Positions 17,085-26,480 of a DNA stretch of 64,000 nt are shown one piece after another (positions within the stretch are counted from its first letter, which is position 1; each line of letters begins with the position of its first letter). The notes beneath the pieces are model-generated. The model searched no databases, was not told the DNA's origin, and saw only the letters and a program-made list of their open reading frames with translations. The translations under genes were made by a program, and so were the position numbers. The stretch is from Aridibaculum aurantiacum (GTDB lineage Bacteria; Bacteroidota; Bacteroidia; Chitinophagales; Chitinophagaceae), in contig NZ_JAFEWC010000001.1 in assembly GCF_017355875.1 (NCBI RefSeq), forward strand, positions 1,674,001 through 1,738,000, given 5' to 3'.

Positions 17085-18341
17085 ATGGCAGACGTTTTTG
17101 CGAAACTTGTAAAAGATGGTGGACCAATAGGGCAACATATGGATCGGGCTCATGGTTATTTTGCATTTCCTAAACTGGAAGGAGAACTGGGACCGAGGAT
17201 GAATTTTAGGGGAAAAGAAATGATCGTGTGGAGCCTGAACAATTACCTGGGCCTGGTAAATCATCCTGAAGTAAGACAAGTAGACACCGAAGCGGCTGCA
17301 AAATATGGAATGGGTAATCCTATGGGTGCCCGTATGATGAGTGGTAATTCTACCAAGCATGAAGAACTGGAGCGGGTTATCAGCAAGTTTGTAAATCGTG
17401 AGGATACCATGCTGCTCAATTTTGGCTACCAGGGTATCATGAGCTGTATTGATGCACTGGTTAATCGCCGCGATGTTATTGTTTACGATGCAGAATCGCA
17501 TGCATGTATAGTGGATGGTGTGCGCCTGCACATGGGACATCGTTATGCTTTTAAACACAACGATATAGATGATTGCGAAAAGCAACTGCAGCGTGCTACT
17601 GAGATGGCCAACAAGAATGGCGGTGGTATTTTGGTGATCACTGAAGGTGTTTTTGGAATGGATGGTGAGCAGGGTATACTAAAAGAAATAGTAGCTCTTA
17701 AACAGAAATATGAATTCAGGGTGCTGATAGACGACGCTCATGGATTTGGATATATGGGACCAACAGGTGGTGGCGCCGACGAAGCGCAAGGCTGCCAGGA
17801 TGGTATAGACCTGTATTTTTCTACGTTTGTAAAAAGCATGGGTAGCATTGGTGCATTCATCAGTGGACCGAAGAATGTTTTGAAATACCTGCGCTACAAT
17901 ACACGCAGCCAGATCTTCGCTAAAAGTTTACCGCTATTGATAGTAGAAGGTATGCTGAAGCGTATGGAGATGGTGATCTCTATGCCTGAATTGCGTGAAA
18001 AGCTTTGGTACAATGTGAACCGCCTTCAGGAAGGATTGAAAGCACGTGGATTTGATATTGGCAATACCAACAGCCCTGTTACGCCTATTTATATGAAAGG
18101 TGATGTGCCAGAGGCTACTGCTATGGTAATGGACCTTAGGGAGAACTACCACATCTTCTGTTCCATAGTGGTTTACCCCGTTATTCCAAAAGGAGATATC
18201 ATCTACAGGATCATTCCTACCGCAGCACACTCTGATGAGGATATTGATCTGACATTGAAAGCTTTTGAAGAAACCAAAAAGAAGCTGGATGCGGGAGAAT
18301 ACAAGAGAAGCGAGATACCAGATATGGCAGAAGCAATCTAA
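17085..18341 (+). CDS. Alpha-oxoamine synthase family PLP enzyme (serine palmitoyltransferase / cysteate acyltransferase candidate)
   Basis: This 418-residue fold-type I PLP enzyme belongs to the alpha-oxoamine synthases, which condense an amino acid with an acyl thioester and release CO2. Visible are ARMMSGNSTKHEELE, His139 in AESHACIVDG (stacks on PLP), Asp216 and His219 in LIDDAHGFG, and the Schiff-base lysine K250 in YFSTFVKSMGSIGAFISG. This last motif differs from the TFSKS/TFSKA of common family members. Candidate activities are serine palmitoyltransferase, glycine C-acetyltransferase, or cysteate-acyl condensation for capnine sulfonolipids made by gliding Bacteroidetes. The lipid-forming role is inference from lineage. 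It has its own promoter box and a strong terminator. Confidence 0.8.
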   Translation: MADVFAKLVKDGGPIGQHMDRAHGYFAFPKLEGELGPRMNFRGKEMIVWSLNNYLGLVNHPEVRQVDTEAAAKYGMGNPMGARMMSGNSTKHEELERVISKFVNREDTMLLNFGYQGIMSCIDALVNRRDVIVYDAESHACIVDGVRLHMGHRYAFKHNDIDDCEKQLQRATEMANKNGGGILVITEGVFGMDGEQGILKEIVALKQKYEFRVLIDDAHGFGYMGPTGGGADEAQGCQDGIDLYFSTFVKSMGSIGAFISGPKNVLKYLRYNTRSQIFAKSLPLLIVEGMLKRMEMVISMPELREKLWYNVNRLQEGLKARGFDIGNTNSPVTPIYMKGDVPEATAMVMDLRENYHIFCSIVVYPVIPKGDIIYRIIPTAAHSDEDIDLTLKAFEETKKKLDAGEYKRSEIPDMAEAI

Positions 18342-18370
18342 TAATATATAGATATTACAATTTTTTTCAG

Positions 18371-18394
18371 CCCCGGTTTATGCCGGGGTTTTTT
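18371..18394 (+). terminator. Intrinsic terminator after oxoamine synthase
   Basis: CCCCGG (18371-18376) pairs with CCGGGG (18383-18388) around TTTATG, followed by six T residues; a T-run also precedes the stem. Confidence 0.85.
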
Positions 18395-18441
18395 GTGCAG
18401 TAGTGGTTATGGCTACTGCTCTTTTTCAATACATTTAGCCA

Positions 18442-18705
18442 ATGAAGAAGTGGTACACCCGCATAACGCTTTTCCCCCTGTTGTGTGCGCTGGCAGTATT
18501 GGGTATGTTGTTCTTTTTGGTAGCAGAAAGAAACAGCCCGGCTGAAGTGCGTTATACATTGCTGGTGCTACTGCTTCCGGTGGTGCTGGGAATGGTGGTG
18601 GCAGACCTTATTTTACGCAAGATCATCAAGCGGCTGCTGTGGTTGTGGGTGGTTGAGATAGTGCTACTACTAGCCGCATTTTATGTTTGGATTGTGATGG
18701 AGTAG
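18442..18705 (+). CDS. Small membrane protein, unknown function
   Basis: This 87-residue protein starts MKKWYTRITLFPLLCALAV and has three predicted membrane helices (about residues 8-28, 38-57 and 62-84) with short basic loops (RKIIKR). I recognise no family. A TACATTTA box (18430-18437), one base off TAnnTTTG, sits just five bases before the ATG, suggesting a leaderless or near-leaderless message. The next gene is convergent. Confidence 0.65.
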   Translation: MKKWYTRITLFPLLCALAVLGMLFFLVAERNSPAEVRYTLLVLLLPVVLGMVVADLILRKIIKRLLWLWVVEIVLLLAAFYVWIVME

Positions 18706-18870
18706 TGAGGAGCGAGGAGTATTAAGTCGTTAGTCGTAAGTAGTAAGTCGTAAAAATTAAGTAGTGAGGTTATAAGTAATAATTACAAAGAAATTTCTAT
18801 CAAACAATAAGTATTTAGAATCAAGCATCCAGCTTCTAACATCCAACTTCTAACCTCCAACTTCCAACTA
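18706..18870. repeat. Degenerate quasi-heptad repeats between convergent genes
   Basis: The left part (18706-18780) is made of purine/T words such as AGTCGTAAGTAGTAAGTCGT, and the right part (18815-18869) of complementary-style words such as CATCCAACTTCTAAC and CCTCCAACTTCCAACT. The two halves can fold into a long imperfect hairpin. The reverse complement of 18852-18869 matches 43701-43718 at 17 of 18 bases, so this is a dispersed repeat family. Confidence 0.6.
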
Positions 18871-19119
18871 TTACTCCTTTGTCACAAACTCCTGCAGCCT
18901 TCTCGCTAGTACAGACTGCAACTCTATCAGCCTTTCATTGTCTTTATCTTCTATGGTAAAAACAACTTTACGCGGTGCTTCTACATCAAAAAAAAGATCA
19001 GTAGGAAACTCTCGTACCATTGCAGCATCAGTAAGATGAACAGCAATGGGTTCATCACTTTTCGGCCAATCCACGTTTGCTTTTACTCTCCTGTCTTCAA
19101 ATTCAAAATATAAGATCAT
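18871..19119 (-). CDS. Conserved-looking hypothetical protein (82 aa)
   Basis: The protein begins MILYFEFEDRRVKANVDWPK and reads as a small soluble alpha/beta protein with a hydrophobic N-terminal strand and a C-terminal helix (RLIELQSVLARRLQEFV). I do not recognise a family. An exact TAnnTTTG box ends only four bases before the ATG, so the transcript is predicted to be leaderless. It is followed by a repeat-rich convergent region and preceded by MmcQ on the same strand. Confidence 0.65.
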   Translation of the reverse strand: MILYFEFEDRRVKANVDWPKSDEPIAVHLTDAAMVREFPTDLFFDVEAPRKVVFTIEDKDNERLIELQSVLARRLQEFVTKE

Positions 19120-19123
19120 CGTG

Positions 19124-19131
19124 CAAAAGTA
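19124..19131 (-). promoter_or_regulatory. TAnnTTTG -7 box abutting the 82-aa gene
   Basis: The minus strand reads TACTTTTG, CACG, then ATG. With the usual spacing from box to start point, transcription should begin at about the A of the ATG. Confidence 0.55.
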
Positions 19132-19185
19132 TGTGGAGGAGCAGTAAAAATAATTGTGCCTTTATTGATCATTTGATTTACCAGT

Positions 19186-19524
19186 TTACTGCTTGTATTT
19201 TTCAGCAAGTTTGGCTGGTGCTACATTGCAGTAAGCAGTGGTGAGTGCATCATGTAGCATTTGTGGTATTACCTGGTCCAGTTCAATGATCGTCCAGCCT
19301 TGCCTTCCCCATGTGCCTGCTACTGGGTAAATGATGGATTTTTTGTATGCGCAAAAAACAGATTGCTCCAGCTCCGATAGCTTTACTACCGCTTGTTGCT
19401 TTTTTATATCAAGCGTAGCAAAGATCTTCTTCCTGATCCTGAAGGAAGGTTTCTCAAAATGTGGCTGTTCAACTGCCTCTTCAAAAGCAAGAGCCATTGT
19501 CCTGAATTCTTCTCCGGTAACCAT
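19186..19524 (-). CDS. MmcQ/YjbR family protein
   Basis: The chosen ATG at 19524 gives 112 residues starting MVTGEEFRTMALAFEEAVEQ; the frame is open further to a GTG at 19584, but that extension overlaps the GLPGLI gene and does not look family-like. The HFEKPSFRIRKKIFATLD segment, the central KLSELEQSVFCA and the WGRQGWTIIELDQV region are the features of MmcQ/YjbR, a double-wing fold proposed to bind DNA. The target is unknown. It starts 41 bases after the GLPGLI stop and may belong to the same operon. Confidence 0.85.
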   Translation of the reverse strand: MVTGEEFRTMALAFEEAVEQPHFEKPSFRIRKKIFATLDIKKQQAVVKLSELEQSVFCAYKKSIIYPVAGTWGRQGWTIIELDQVIPQMLHDALTTAYCNVAPAKLAEKYKQ

Positions 19525-19565
19525 AGCAAAAAATAAAAGCAGCATAACTGCTGCTTCATAAATAT

Positions 19566-20309
19566 CTATATAATGATCTGCCACATGTTCTTATCCCGCC
19601 ATTTGCCCCAGTTTTTCATTGCTCCCTGCAGTACCTGGTTCAGGTTCGATAAGTTGGTTTTCTTTCCCTTCTTAGGCGCCACCAGTTCCTGGTCTTTTAC
19701 ATCGTACAACTCCAGTTTGGTAGCAAACCAGGTGGTATTCATTCGAGGAATAGCTACCCCGAGTATCATACCTGGTAAAGCATTCAAAGATTCAGGGCCT
19801 CCGGTAGTTGTTATCTGGTCAGTATAAAATGCAAAAACAAATACAGAATCCATGAGGATGGTAGTTGCTTTCCTGCATTCAAAACCGGCGATCATCCTGG
19901 TGTCTGCAGTAATTTTCCAGTCCAGCTTGGTAATAGTATCGGTGATGTTGAAGACCTGTTCAAACACGGCTTTCTGACTGGTGAATTGTTGTTGCTGCAG
20001 GTCAGTAAAAACAATATTGTCATTGGCCGGTCCATCAATCCATTCAGGAACTTTTTGACCTCCTACGTTCTCTCTTCCTGGTTTGAACACCGTTTTCTGC
20101 CCGTTGAAGTATAGGTCGAAATAATTTGTTTTAATGGGTGGAACAGCCTTCTTCATCATTTCTCTCCAGGTGCCATCCTCATCATTATCCAACTGCTTGT
20201 GCAGGTTCACCTTCTTCTCAAACTCTATTTTGCCTTTGGCTATAAACTGTGGTTGCGCAAAGGACGCAGAGGCAAACAATATTGCTATTAATGTTATAAA
20301 TAGTTTCAT
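19566..20309 (-). CDS. GLPGLI family protein
   Basis: This 247-residue protein has a signal peptide (MKLFITLIAILFASASFAQ). The name-giving motif appears as ALPGMILGVAIP, preceded by the AGFECRKATTILMD segment with its conserved cysteine and by VFAFYTDQI. GLPGLI proteins are periplasmic or outer-membrane-associated, of unknown biochemical role, and are often encoded directly after TonB-like barrels. That is the case here: it starts 11 bases after the stop of the barrel gene, so the two are almost certainly co-transcribed. Confidence 0.9.
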   Translation of the reverse strand: MKLFITLIAILFASASFAQPQFIAKGKIEFEKKVNLHKQLDNDEDGTWREMMKKAVPPIKTNYFDLYFNGQKTVFKPGRENVGGQKVPEWIDGPANDNIVFTDLQQQQFTSQKAVFEQVFNITDTITKLDWKITADTRMIAGFECRKATTILMDSVFVFAFYTDQITTTGGPESLNALPGMILGVAIPRMNTTWFATKLELYDVKDQELVAPKKGKKTNLSNLNQVLQGAMKNWGKWRDKNMWQIII

Positions 20310-20320
20310 CCTTAATTTTT

Positions 20321-23119
20321 TTAGTTGCCAGGAGCCATGCCTGCTGGTGATTTACTAAAGTTCCATACGAAGCTGAGCAAAAAATAACGGCGCAGGTTCT
20401 GGTAGGTATCTTCCCTTACCATGTTGGTGTTAATGATCCTGTTGAAACCGCGGTTCTGATCAAGAATATCAAAAGCCTGCAAACGGATCAGGCCCTTGTC
20501 GTGCTTGAAGAGTTTCCTTCCAATATGCCCGTTCAGCAGTACAACGTTGTTGTTCTGGTTAAATGTTGCCGTGCGCTGGCGCAGGTTTATCTCAGCATTG
20601 GTATTAATCTCGAACTTGTACGGTAGGGTAATGTTGAGACTGAAGTTGTGAAACTGTGTTATATAATCTGTTTCTATATTTCGGTTGATAGAAGACGTGG
20701 CAGTATTGAAGCGAACATTACCGTAGTACTGTACGTCATACTTCTTCTCCTTAAACTTGTATAGCGAGAAATTTAAACCGTATGCTTTATTGTCTGTTAC
20801 GTTTGGCCGGCCATTTACAATGCTATTGTTGTGGTTCACATTCAGGCTAAAGCCAATACTCATGTTCAGGTCTATTTTCTTCAACTTCATATTATAACCA
20901 CCACCTGCATTACCATTGTAGTTCCCGTTCAGGTTCACAAACTGGTATGTTCTGCGACCAATAGAATCGCCGCTGGTAGCTGTTGTTTCACTAACAGAAA
21001 TAGCATTTGATATAAAACTATAAGAGCCGTAAGTGTGAATTCCACGCTGCTGCAATACTTTATACGAGTTGAAATTGAAATTGAAGACATGCCGGAATTC
21101 CTGCCGCAGATCAGGATTACCCAGGGCAATATTTAGCGGGTTAGTATTGTCGCGAATGGGTTGAATTTGTTCAATGGTAGGCTGGCGGGTATTTCCATTG
21201 TAGTTAATGTTAAACCTGCTGTTAGCATTGAACTTGTACTGGAACTGGCCGCGTGGAAAGAAGTTTCTGAACTGGTAGCGGTACATGCTGTCGTGCAGTA
21301 CATCCTGTTGTTTAAAATTTGAAAAGGCTACATCGCCACCACCAGAAACATTTACTTTTTTGCTATTGTAACGCCACATCATTCCACCGCTGGACGTAAG
21401 CACATTAAAATCGAAATGATTACTGAACGTGTCATTGAGAATATCATACTTGCCGTTAAAACTCTTGTCGTACGATAGCCTGCGTGCTTCGCTGTTACTA
21501 TGCCTTACGCCAGCACCAATTTCTACAAACAGATTTTTCACCACAGGCTCAGTGTAAGCTACTCTTGTAAAAAAACCTTTGTTGATAATGTTATTCATCT
21601 TCTGCTGGTCCACTGTATCAACGTTGCGGATGCCGCCACCATTTTCGTTGAAGAAGCGGTTGATGGAAAGCAGGTTTCCTTCATTATCGTTTTGGCGGTA
21701 TTGCTGGTCTATAGTAAGAGAGATAGTACGACCTGCTTTTTTGAAACGCCTTCTCAGTAAGGCATTGCTGTTAAGACTATTGTTATTGCCAATACTGCTG
21801 GTAAAGCGGTTACTGTTATTTAACATAGCTCCATTGCCACTGGTAGTGCTGCTAATGAAGGTGCTGAAGGAGTTATTGGTGCCGGTAAATCCGTTGGCGA
21901 TAATCTTAAGCGAAGTGAAACTATCTATCTGCCATTCGTAAGTTCCATTAGCTGCGTGCCTTTGTCTTGTATTGAAGAACTCACGTTGTTCGCGGTTAAT
22001 GAACTGCCTGCCCGGCAAAATGCTTTGTGCTATTGTATTTCCGCCACCTTCTGTATTCAACTTATTATACCTGTAGCTGCCGTTGATGGATTGTTTATCA
22101 CCATTTAGTTTATCAGAATAATGGGTGCCTGCGCTCCAGCTGGTAGGTATCCCTTGCCCAAAGAAAGAGCCATAGGAATCAAACTCATCACCACCACCTG
22201 AAGAATAAAAATAGCCGCCATCAGCATCATATTGCATGTTCGACTGGCCGCCAAACTTTTCGCTTTCCTCCCAGTTCAGGCCTGTCTTGCCGGTGCTGCT
22301 CATAATGCCATACAGCGACAATTTCTTTTTAGCTTTGAAGGAGTTCAACATCACATTGTTGTTCCACCTGTTCTCCGGACCTCCTGCCAGCTCTATTTTT
22401 CCAAAATAACCTTTCTTCTTGTCCTCCTTCATCGTCAGGTTAATGGTTTTTATAGAGGTTCCATCATCAATACCTGAAAATGCTGCCTGGTCACTTTTTT
22501 TATCAAATACCTGCACTTTATCTATTGCATCTGCCTGCAGGTTTTTAGTAGCCATTGTTGGGTCGTTGCCAAAAAATTCTTCACCATCTACCAGCACTTT
22601 TTCTACCCGCGTGCCATGCGCAGTCACATTGCCGTCTTTATCTACCTGCAGCCCCGGCAGCTTGCGCAGCATTTCTTCTACAGAAGCGCCTTCACGTACT
22701 CTGAAGCTGTCGGCCTTAAATTCTATGGTGTCACCTTTCATGCGTATGGCTGCTATGGTTTGCTTTACAAACACCTCTTCTAAAAGCCTGGAGCGTAGGG
22801 TGAGCGAAACGGTGCCAAGATCAAAAGGTTTATTTTCCTCCAGAACTACCTTATCAAAATAGTCAGCATAAGTTGGCATGGTTATCATGGCCACGTAATC
22901 GCCCGGCGCAAGACCTGCAATTTCAAATTTGCCGTCTTTGTTGCTTCGGGTATGTTTTACTAAAACAGAGTCTTTGGCTCGCAATACCGCTACGGAAGCG
23001 TTTTCTAATTCGAGATGATTGAGCGTGTCGGAAATGGAGCCTTTGACAGAAGAGGTTTGTGCATTGGCACAAAAGCCAGATGAAAGAAGTAGCAAGAGTA
23101 GCCACAGGTAATGTTTCAT
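20321..23119 (-). CDS. TonB-dependent-receptor-like outer-membrane protein
   Basis: The ATG at 23119 gives 932 residues with a signal peptide (MKHYLWLLLLLLSSGFCANAQ); the frame extends to a TTG at 23194, but that precedes the signal. A carboxypeptidase-regulatory-like beta-sandwich follows (SSVKGSISDT to about residue 95). The next part is a plug-like domain with VEEMLRKLPGLQVDKDGNVTAHG and KVLVDGEEFFGNDP. The rest is a large beta-barrel of the OMP_b-brl_3 type, ending in a short strand. It probably imports a substrate or exports/anchors material across the outer membrane; the substrate is unknown. The 3' neighbour is GLPGLI. Confidence 0.88.
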   Translation of the reverse strand: MKHYLWLLLLLLSSGFCANAQTSSVKGSISDTLNHLELENASVAVLRAKDSVLVKHTRSNKDGKFEIAGLAPGDYVAMITMPTYADYFDKVVLEENKPFDLGTVSLTLRSRLLEEVFVKQTIAAIRMKGDTIEFKADSFRVREGASVEEMLRKLPGLQVDKDGNVTAHGTRVEKVLVDGEEFFGNDPTMATKNLQADAIDKVQVFDKKSDQAAFSGIDDGTSIKTINLTMKEDKKKGYFGKIELAGGPENRWNNNVMLNSFKAKKKLSLYGIMSSTGKTGLNWEESEKFGGQSNMQYDADGGYFYSSGGGDEFDSYGSFFGQGIPTSWSAGTHYSDKLNGDKQSINGSYRYNKLNTEGGGNTIAQSILPGRQFINREQREFFNTRQRHAANGTYEWQIDSFTSLKIIANGFTGTNNSFSTFISSTTSGNGAMLNNSNRFTSSIGNNNSLNSNALLRRRFKKAGRTISLTIDQQYRQNDNEGNLLSINRFFNENGGGIRNVDTVDQQKMNNIINKGFFTRVAYTEPVVKNLFVEIGAGVRHSNSEARRLSYDKSFNGKYDILNDTFSNHFDFNVLTSSGGMMWRYNSKKVNVSGGGDVAFSNFKQQDVLHDSMYRYQFRNFFPRGQFQYKFNANSRFNINYNGNTRQPTIEQIQPIRDNTNPLNIALGNPDLRQEFRHVFNFNFNSYKVLQQRGIHTYGSYSFISNAISVSETTATSGDSIGRRTYQFVNLNGNYNGNAGGGYNMKLKKIDLNMSIGFSLNVNHNNSIVNGRPNVTDNKAYGLNFSLYKFKEKKYDVQYYGNVRFNTATSSINRNIETDYITQFHNFSLNITLPYKFEINTNAEINLRQRTATFNQNNNVVLLNGHIGRKLFKHDKGLIRLQAFDILDQNRGFNRIINTNMVREDTYQNLRRYFLLSFVWNFSKSPAGMAPGN

Positions 23120-23285
23120 GCAGTGTTGTTTTGGAATAAGCAGCTGCAGCAAATAAATAGAAAACCATGTATGAGTTTCGTTAAATATTATCAATGGTCT
23201 CTATGGATTGATGAAGGAGAACGTTTTTTTAATTGTGAAGAGGTAGCAAGTATGCCTTTCTTATCTTTATAAAAACCAACTACGC

Positions 23286-25331
23286 ATGGCTGAGAAAAAA
23301 TCTAAGAGTAAAGCGCCCAAGGAAAAAGGTACACCAGCGGAATCAACAGCTAAGAAAGTAGTGAAAAAAATAGTAGAAGCGTTAACACCGCAGAAGCGTT
23401 ATGAAGAGATACATTTTGTAGATACGCAAAAGCCGGTGTGGAATTATTCGCTTTTTACAGAAGAGGACATAAAGAACTTTCAACAAGGTACCCACTATAG
23501 CGTCTACAAATTACTTGGTAACAAGCAGATGGAAGTCCTTGGCCAACAAGGAACTTATTTTGCCGTGTGGGCTCCCAATGCTACCTATATTTCTGTTGTT
23601 GGTCATTTTAATAATTGGGATAAAGCTGCTCATCCACTGTTTGTGCGGCTCGATCATTCAGGCATTTGGGAAGGTTTTATTCCTGGTGTGTTAAGAGGTG
23701 AGGCTTATAAATACAACATCATAGGATACAATGGAGCTGCTGTAGACAAGGGTGATCCTTATGCGCATTTCTGGGAGAAAAGACCATACACAGCTTCTAT
23801 TGTTTGGGATGCGGAGTATGATTGGAAAGATGATAAATGGATGAAGAACCGCAAAAAGCATAATAGCCTTAACTCTCCTTATTCAGTTTACGAGGTGCAC
23901 CTGGCAAGCTGGATGCGGCCAATAAAAGATGATGAAGAAAGCTACAACTCATACCAGCAGATAACAGAAAGGCTGGTGCCTTATGTAAAGAAAATGGGCT
24001 TTACCCATGTAGAGTTTATGCCTGTAATGGAACATCCGTTTGATGGCAGTTGGGGCTACCAGGGAACAGGTTTCTTTGCACCTACCAGTCGCTTTGGTAC
24101 ACCGCAGGATTTTGCAGCCATGGTAGATGCTTTTCACCAGGAAGAGATAGGAGTGATACTGGATTGGGTGCCTTCGCATTTTCCGTATGATGCGCATGGT
24201 CTCTTTATGTTTGATGGTACGCATACTTATGAATATGCTGACATGCGCAAAGGTTTTCATCCCGATTGGAACTCGTACATATTTAACTATAAAAGGGGAG
24301 AGGTAAAATCATTCCTCATCAGCAGTGCAAGATTTTGGTTTGAGAATTTTCATATAGATGGTATTCGTGTAGATGCGGTGTCTTCTATGTTGCGGCTCGA
24401 CTACAGCCGTAATGAGGGAGAATGGGAGCCTAATGAGTTTGGTGGCAACGGCAACCTGGAAGCAATTGCTTTTATCAAAGACCTGAATGAAACCATTTAC
24501 CGCGATTTTCCTGATGTTCAAACCATAGCAGAAGAAGCAACTGATTGGCCTGGTATCAGCCGACCTACCTGGCAGGATGGATTAGGCTTTGGCATGAAAT
24601 GGATGATGGGCTGGATGCATGATACACTGGATTATTTTAAGATGGACCCGATCTTCAGGCAGTTTCACCAGGACAAGTTCACGTTTAGTATGATGTACTA
24701 CTACGATGAGAACTTTATGCTGCCACTAAGCCACGATGAAGTGGTGCACGGGAAAAGTCCAATGCTATATAAAATGCCTGGCGATGAATGGCAGAAGTTT
24801 GCCAACCTAAGGTTGTTGTATACTTATATGTTTTCCCATCCGGGTGCCAAGCTTCTATTTATGGGAAATGAATTTGCACAAACCAAAGAGTGGAACTATA
24901 AAACAGAGCTTAATTGGGAGTTGCTACAATACGAACCGCACCAGAAGATGCAGGATTGTGTAGCTGATCTGAATAATGTATACCGTACGCTTCCTGCTTT
25001 GCACGAAAAACAATTTAGTTCAGATGGTTTTCAGTGGGTGGATCTTAATCACAGATCAGAGAGCATAATGGTGTTTAGGCGCTGTGGATCAAAGCCTAAG
25101 GATGATGTTTTGGTCTTTTTAAACATGACCCCGCAGCCCCGAATGGACTTCGAGGTAACCGTAAAAGACAAAAAACAGTGGAAAGAGGTATTTAATAGCG
25201 ATGATAGAAAATATTGGGGGACAGGCGACGTTTACAATATTGATATAAACGTAGAGGTTATTAACAAGAATGAAAGGCTGTATAAATTGCGCTTAAATTT
25301 GCCACCATTAGCAGGAATTATTTTGAAATGA
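23286..25331 (+). CDS. glgB: 1,4-alpha-glucan branching enzyme
   Basis: This 681-residue GH13 enzyme creates alpha-1,6 branches in glycogen. After a Lys/Ala-rich 40-residue extension (MAEKKSKSKAPKEK...) comes the CBM48 domain (YFAVWAPNATYISVVGHFNNWD, about 95-120). The catalytic barrel contains HIDGIRVDAVSSML with the nucleophile Asp at about 363, TIAEEATDWP with the acid/base Glu at about 416, and LPLSHDEVVHG with the transition-state Asp. The MGNEFAQTKEWNY motif is typical of GlgB. A TATCTTTA box (23262-23269) lies just upstream. It stands apart from the glgX-treZ-treY operon 25 kb away but acts on the same polymer. Confidence 0.95.
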   Translation: MAEKKSKSKAPKEKGTPAESTAKKVVKKIVEALTPQKRYEEIHFVDTQKPVWNYSLFTEEDIKNFQQGTHYSVYKLLGNKQMEVLGQQGTYFAVWAPNATYISVVGHFNNWDKAAHPLFVRLDHSGIWEGFIPGVLRGEAYKYNIIGYNGAAVDKGDPYAHFWEKRPYTASIVWDAEYDWKDDKWMKNRKKHNSLNSPYSVYEVHLASWMRPIKDDEESYNSYQQITERLVPYVKKMGFTHVEFMPVMEHPFDGSWGYQGTGFFAPTSRFGTPQDFAAMVDAFHQEEIGVILDWVPSHFPYDAHGLFMFDGTHTYEYADMRKGFHPDWNSYIFNYKRGEVKSFLISSARFWFENFHIDGIRVDAVSSMLRLDYSRNEGEWEPNEFGGNGNLEAIAFIKDLNETIYRDFPDVQTIAEEATDWPGISRPTWQDGLGFGMKWMMGWMHDTLDYFKMDPIFRQFHQDKFTFSMMYYYDENFMLPLSHDEVVHGKSPMLYKMPGDEWQKFANLRLLYTYMFSHPGAKLLFMGNEFAQTKEWNYKTELNWELLQYEPHQKMQDCVADLNNVYRTLPALHEKQFSSDGFQWVDLNHRSESIMVFRRCGSKPKDDVLVFLNMTPQPRMDFEVTVKDKKQWKEVFNSDDRKYWGTGDVYNIDINVEVINKNERLYKLRLNLPPLAGIILK

Positions 25332-25407
25332 TGGCTTATTTTCTCAATTTGGGACGAAATTAGACGTTGATAACCAAGCGGTATTTATAATCCCCCAAGA
25401 TTCCTAC

Positions 25408-26433
25408 ATGAAGAAACTATTTCTTGCAGCACTTATTTCAGGTTCATCTCTTTCGGCATTTTCTTTTTCGGGCAACGTAGATAGCGCAACTTTCTACCTG
25501 GGTAAAGCCGTAGAACTTTCACAGGCACGTAAAGTATGGGAAGCTGATAAAAACTTCCAGAAGGCTTTATTCTTCAATCCTACAAGTGATGAGATCAGGT
25601 TGGCTTATGCTGATTACCTGGTAGAAAACCGTAAATATTTTCCAGCAGTAGAGCAGGTAGGTAAAGTGCTTGAAAAAAACCTGAACAATCCTGTAGCATT
25701 GCAGAAAATGACCGACCTGAGTTTCCAGTTACGTCGTTGGAACGATGTGGTATTGTACGGTAACAAACTGGCTCAAACCGGTGGTGGTAACAAAGTAAAA
25801 TACATGCTGGGAAAAAGCTACTACGAACTGGAGAACTATGGCCAGGCGCAGCGTTTCCTGAACGATGCTTTCAACGAAAATCCAAAGCATACAGAAGCGG
25901 TTACCTTACTTGGTAAAGTTTACATTGAGCTTAGCAACTACAAACAAGCAATTGCTGTTTACAACAAAACACTGGAACTTGATCCAAACAACAACCAGTT
26001 GATCTATGAACTTGGCTTGTTGTACTACGCAATGAATAATGAAAAGGAAGCTGCTAAGTATTTTGAAGTAGCTGCAGAGAAAGGTTACAAGACTGATCTT
26101 GATTATTACGAGAATTTAGGTCTTGCTCAACTAAGCTTCGACATCAACAAAGGAGTAGCTACTTTGAATAAAGTACTTGAAATGAGGCCAGGTAATCCTG
26201 AAATTCTGTTCCAGGTAGCGCAGGCTTATTACAAAGTTGAAAAGTTTGCTGAGGCAGCAACAACTTATACCAAGATCTTCGAAACTGATCCTAGCAACAG
26301 CCGCGCATTGTACATGAGTGGAGTAGCATACCAGAAGAAAGGTGATAAAAGCAAGGGTATCGCTCTTTGCGAGCAAGCGATCCGCATGGATCCAAACCTT
26401 GCACAATTAAAATCTGCGAAATCGATTTTTTAG
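25408..26433 (+). CDS. Secreted tetratricopeptide repeat protein
   Basis: This 341-residue protein has a signal peptide (MKKLFLAALISGSSLSAFSF) and then consists of consecutive TPR helical hairpins from about residue 26 to the end. Examples are VKYMLGKSYYELENYGQAQR, ALYMSGVAYQKKGDKSKGI and the spacer ELDPNNNQLIYELGLLYYAM. TPR arrays bind peptides or other proteins; a periplasmic scaffold role is likely, but no partner is indicated. It begins 76 bases after glgB. A terminator follows closely. Confidence 0.85.
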   Translation: MKKLFLAALISGSSLSAFSFSGNVDSATFYLGKAVELSQARKVWEADKNFQKALFFNPTSDEIRLAYADYLVENRKYFPAVEQVGKVLEKNLNNPVALQKMTDLSFQLRRWNDVVLYGNKLAQTGGGNKVKYMLGKSYYELENYGQAQRFLNDAFNENPKHTEAVTLLGKVYIELSNYKQAIAVYNKTLELDPNNNQLIYELGLLYYAMNNEKEAAKYFEVAAEKGYKTDLDYYENLGLAQLSFDINKGVATLNKVLEMRPGNPEILFQVAQAYYKVEKFAEAATTYTKIFETDPSNSRALYMSGVAYQKKGDKSKGIALCEQAIRMDPNLAQLKSAKSIF

Positions 26434-26454
26434 TTTTAAGAATAAGTTTAGATG

Positions 26455-26480
26455 AAGGCGGCTTTCTAGTCGCCTTTTTT
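26455..26480 (+). terminator. Intrinsic terminator after TPR gene
   Basis: AAGGCGGCT (26455-26463) pairs with AGTCGCCTT (26468-26476) through one G-T wobble around TTCT, followed by TTTTATTT. Confidence 0.8.
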
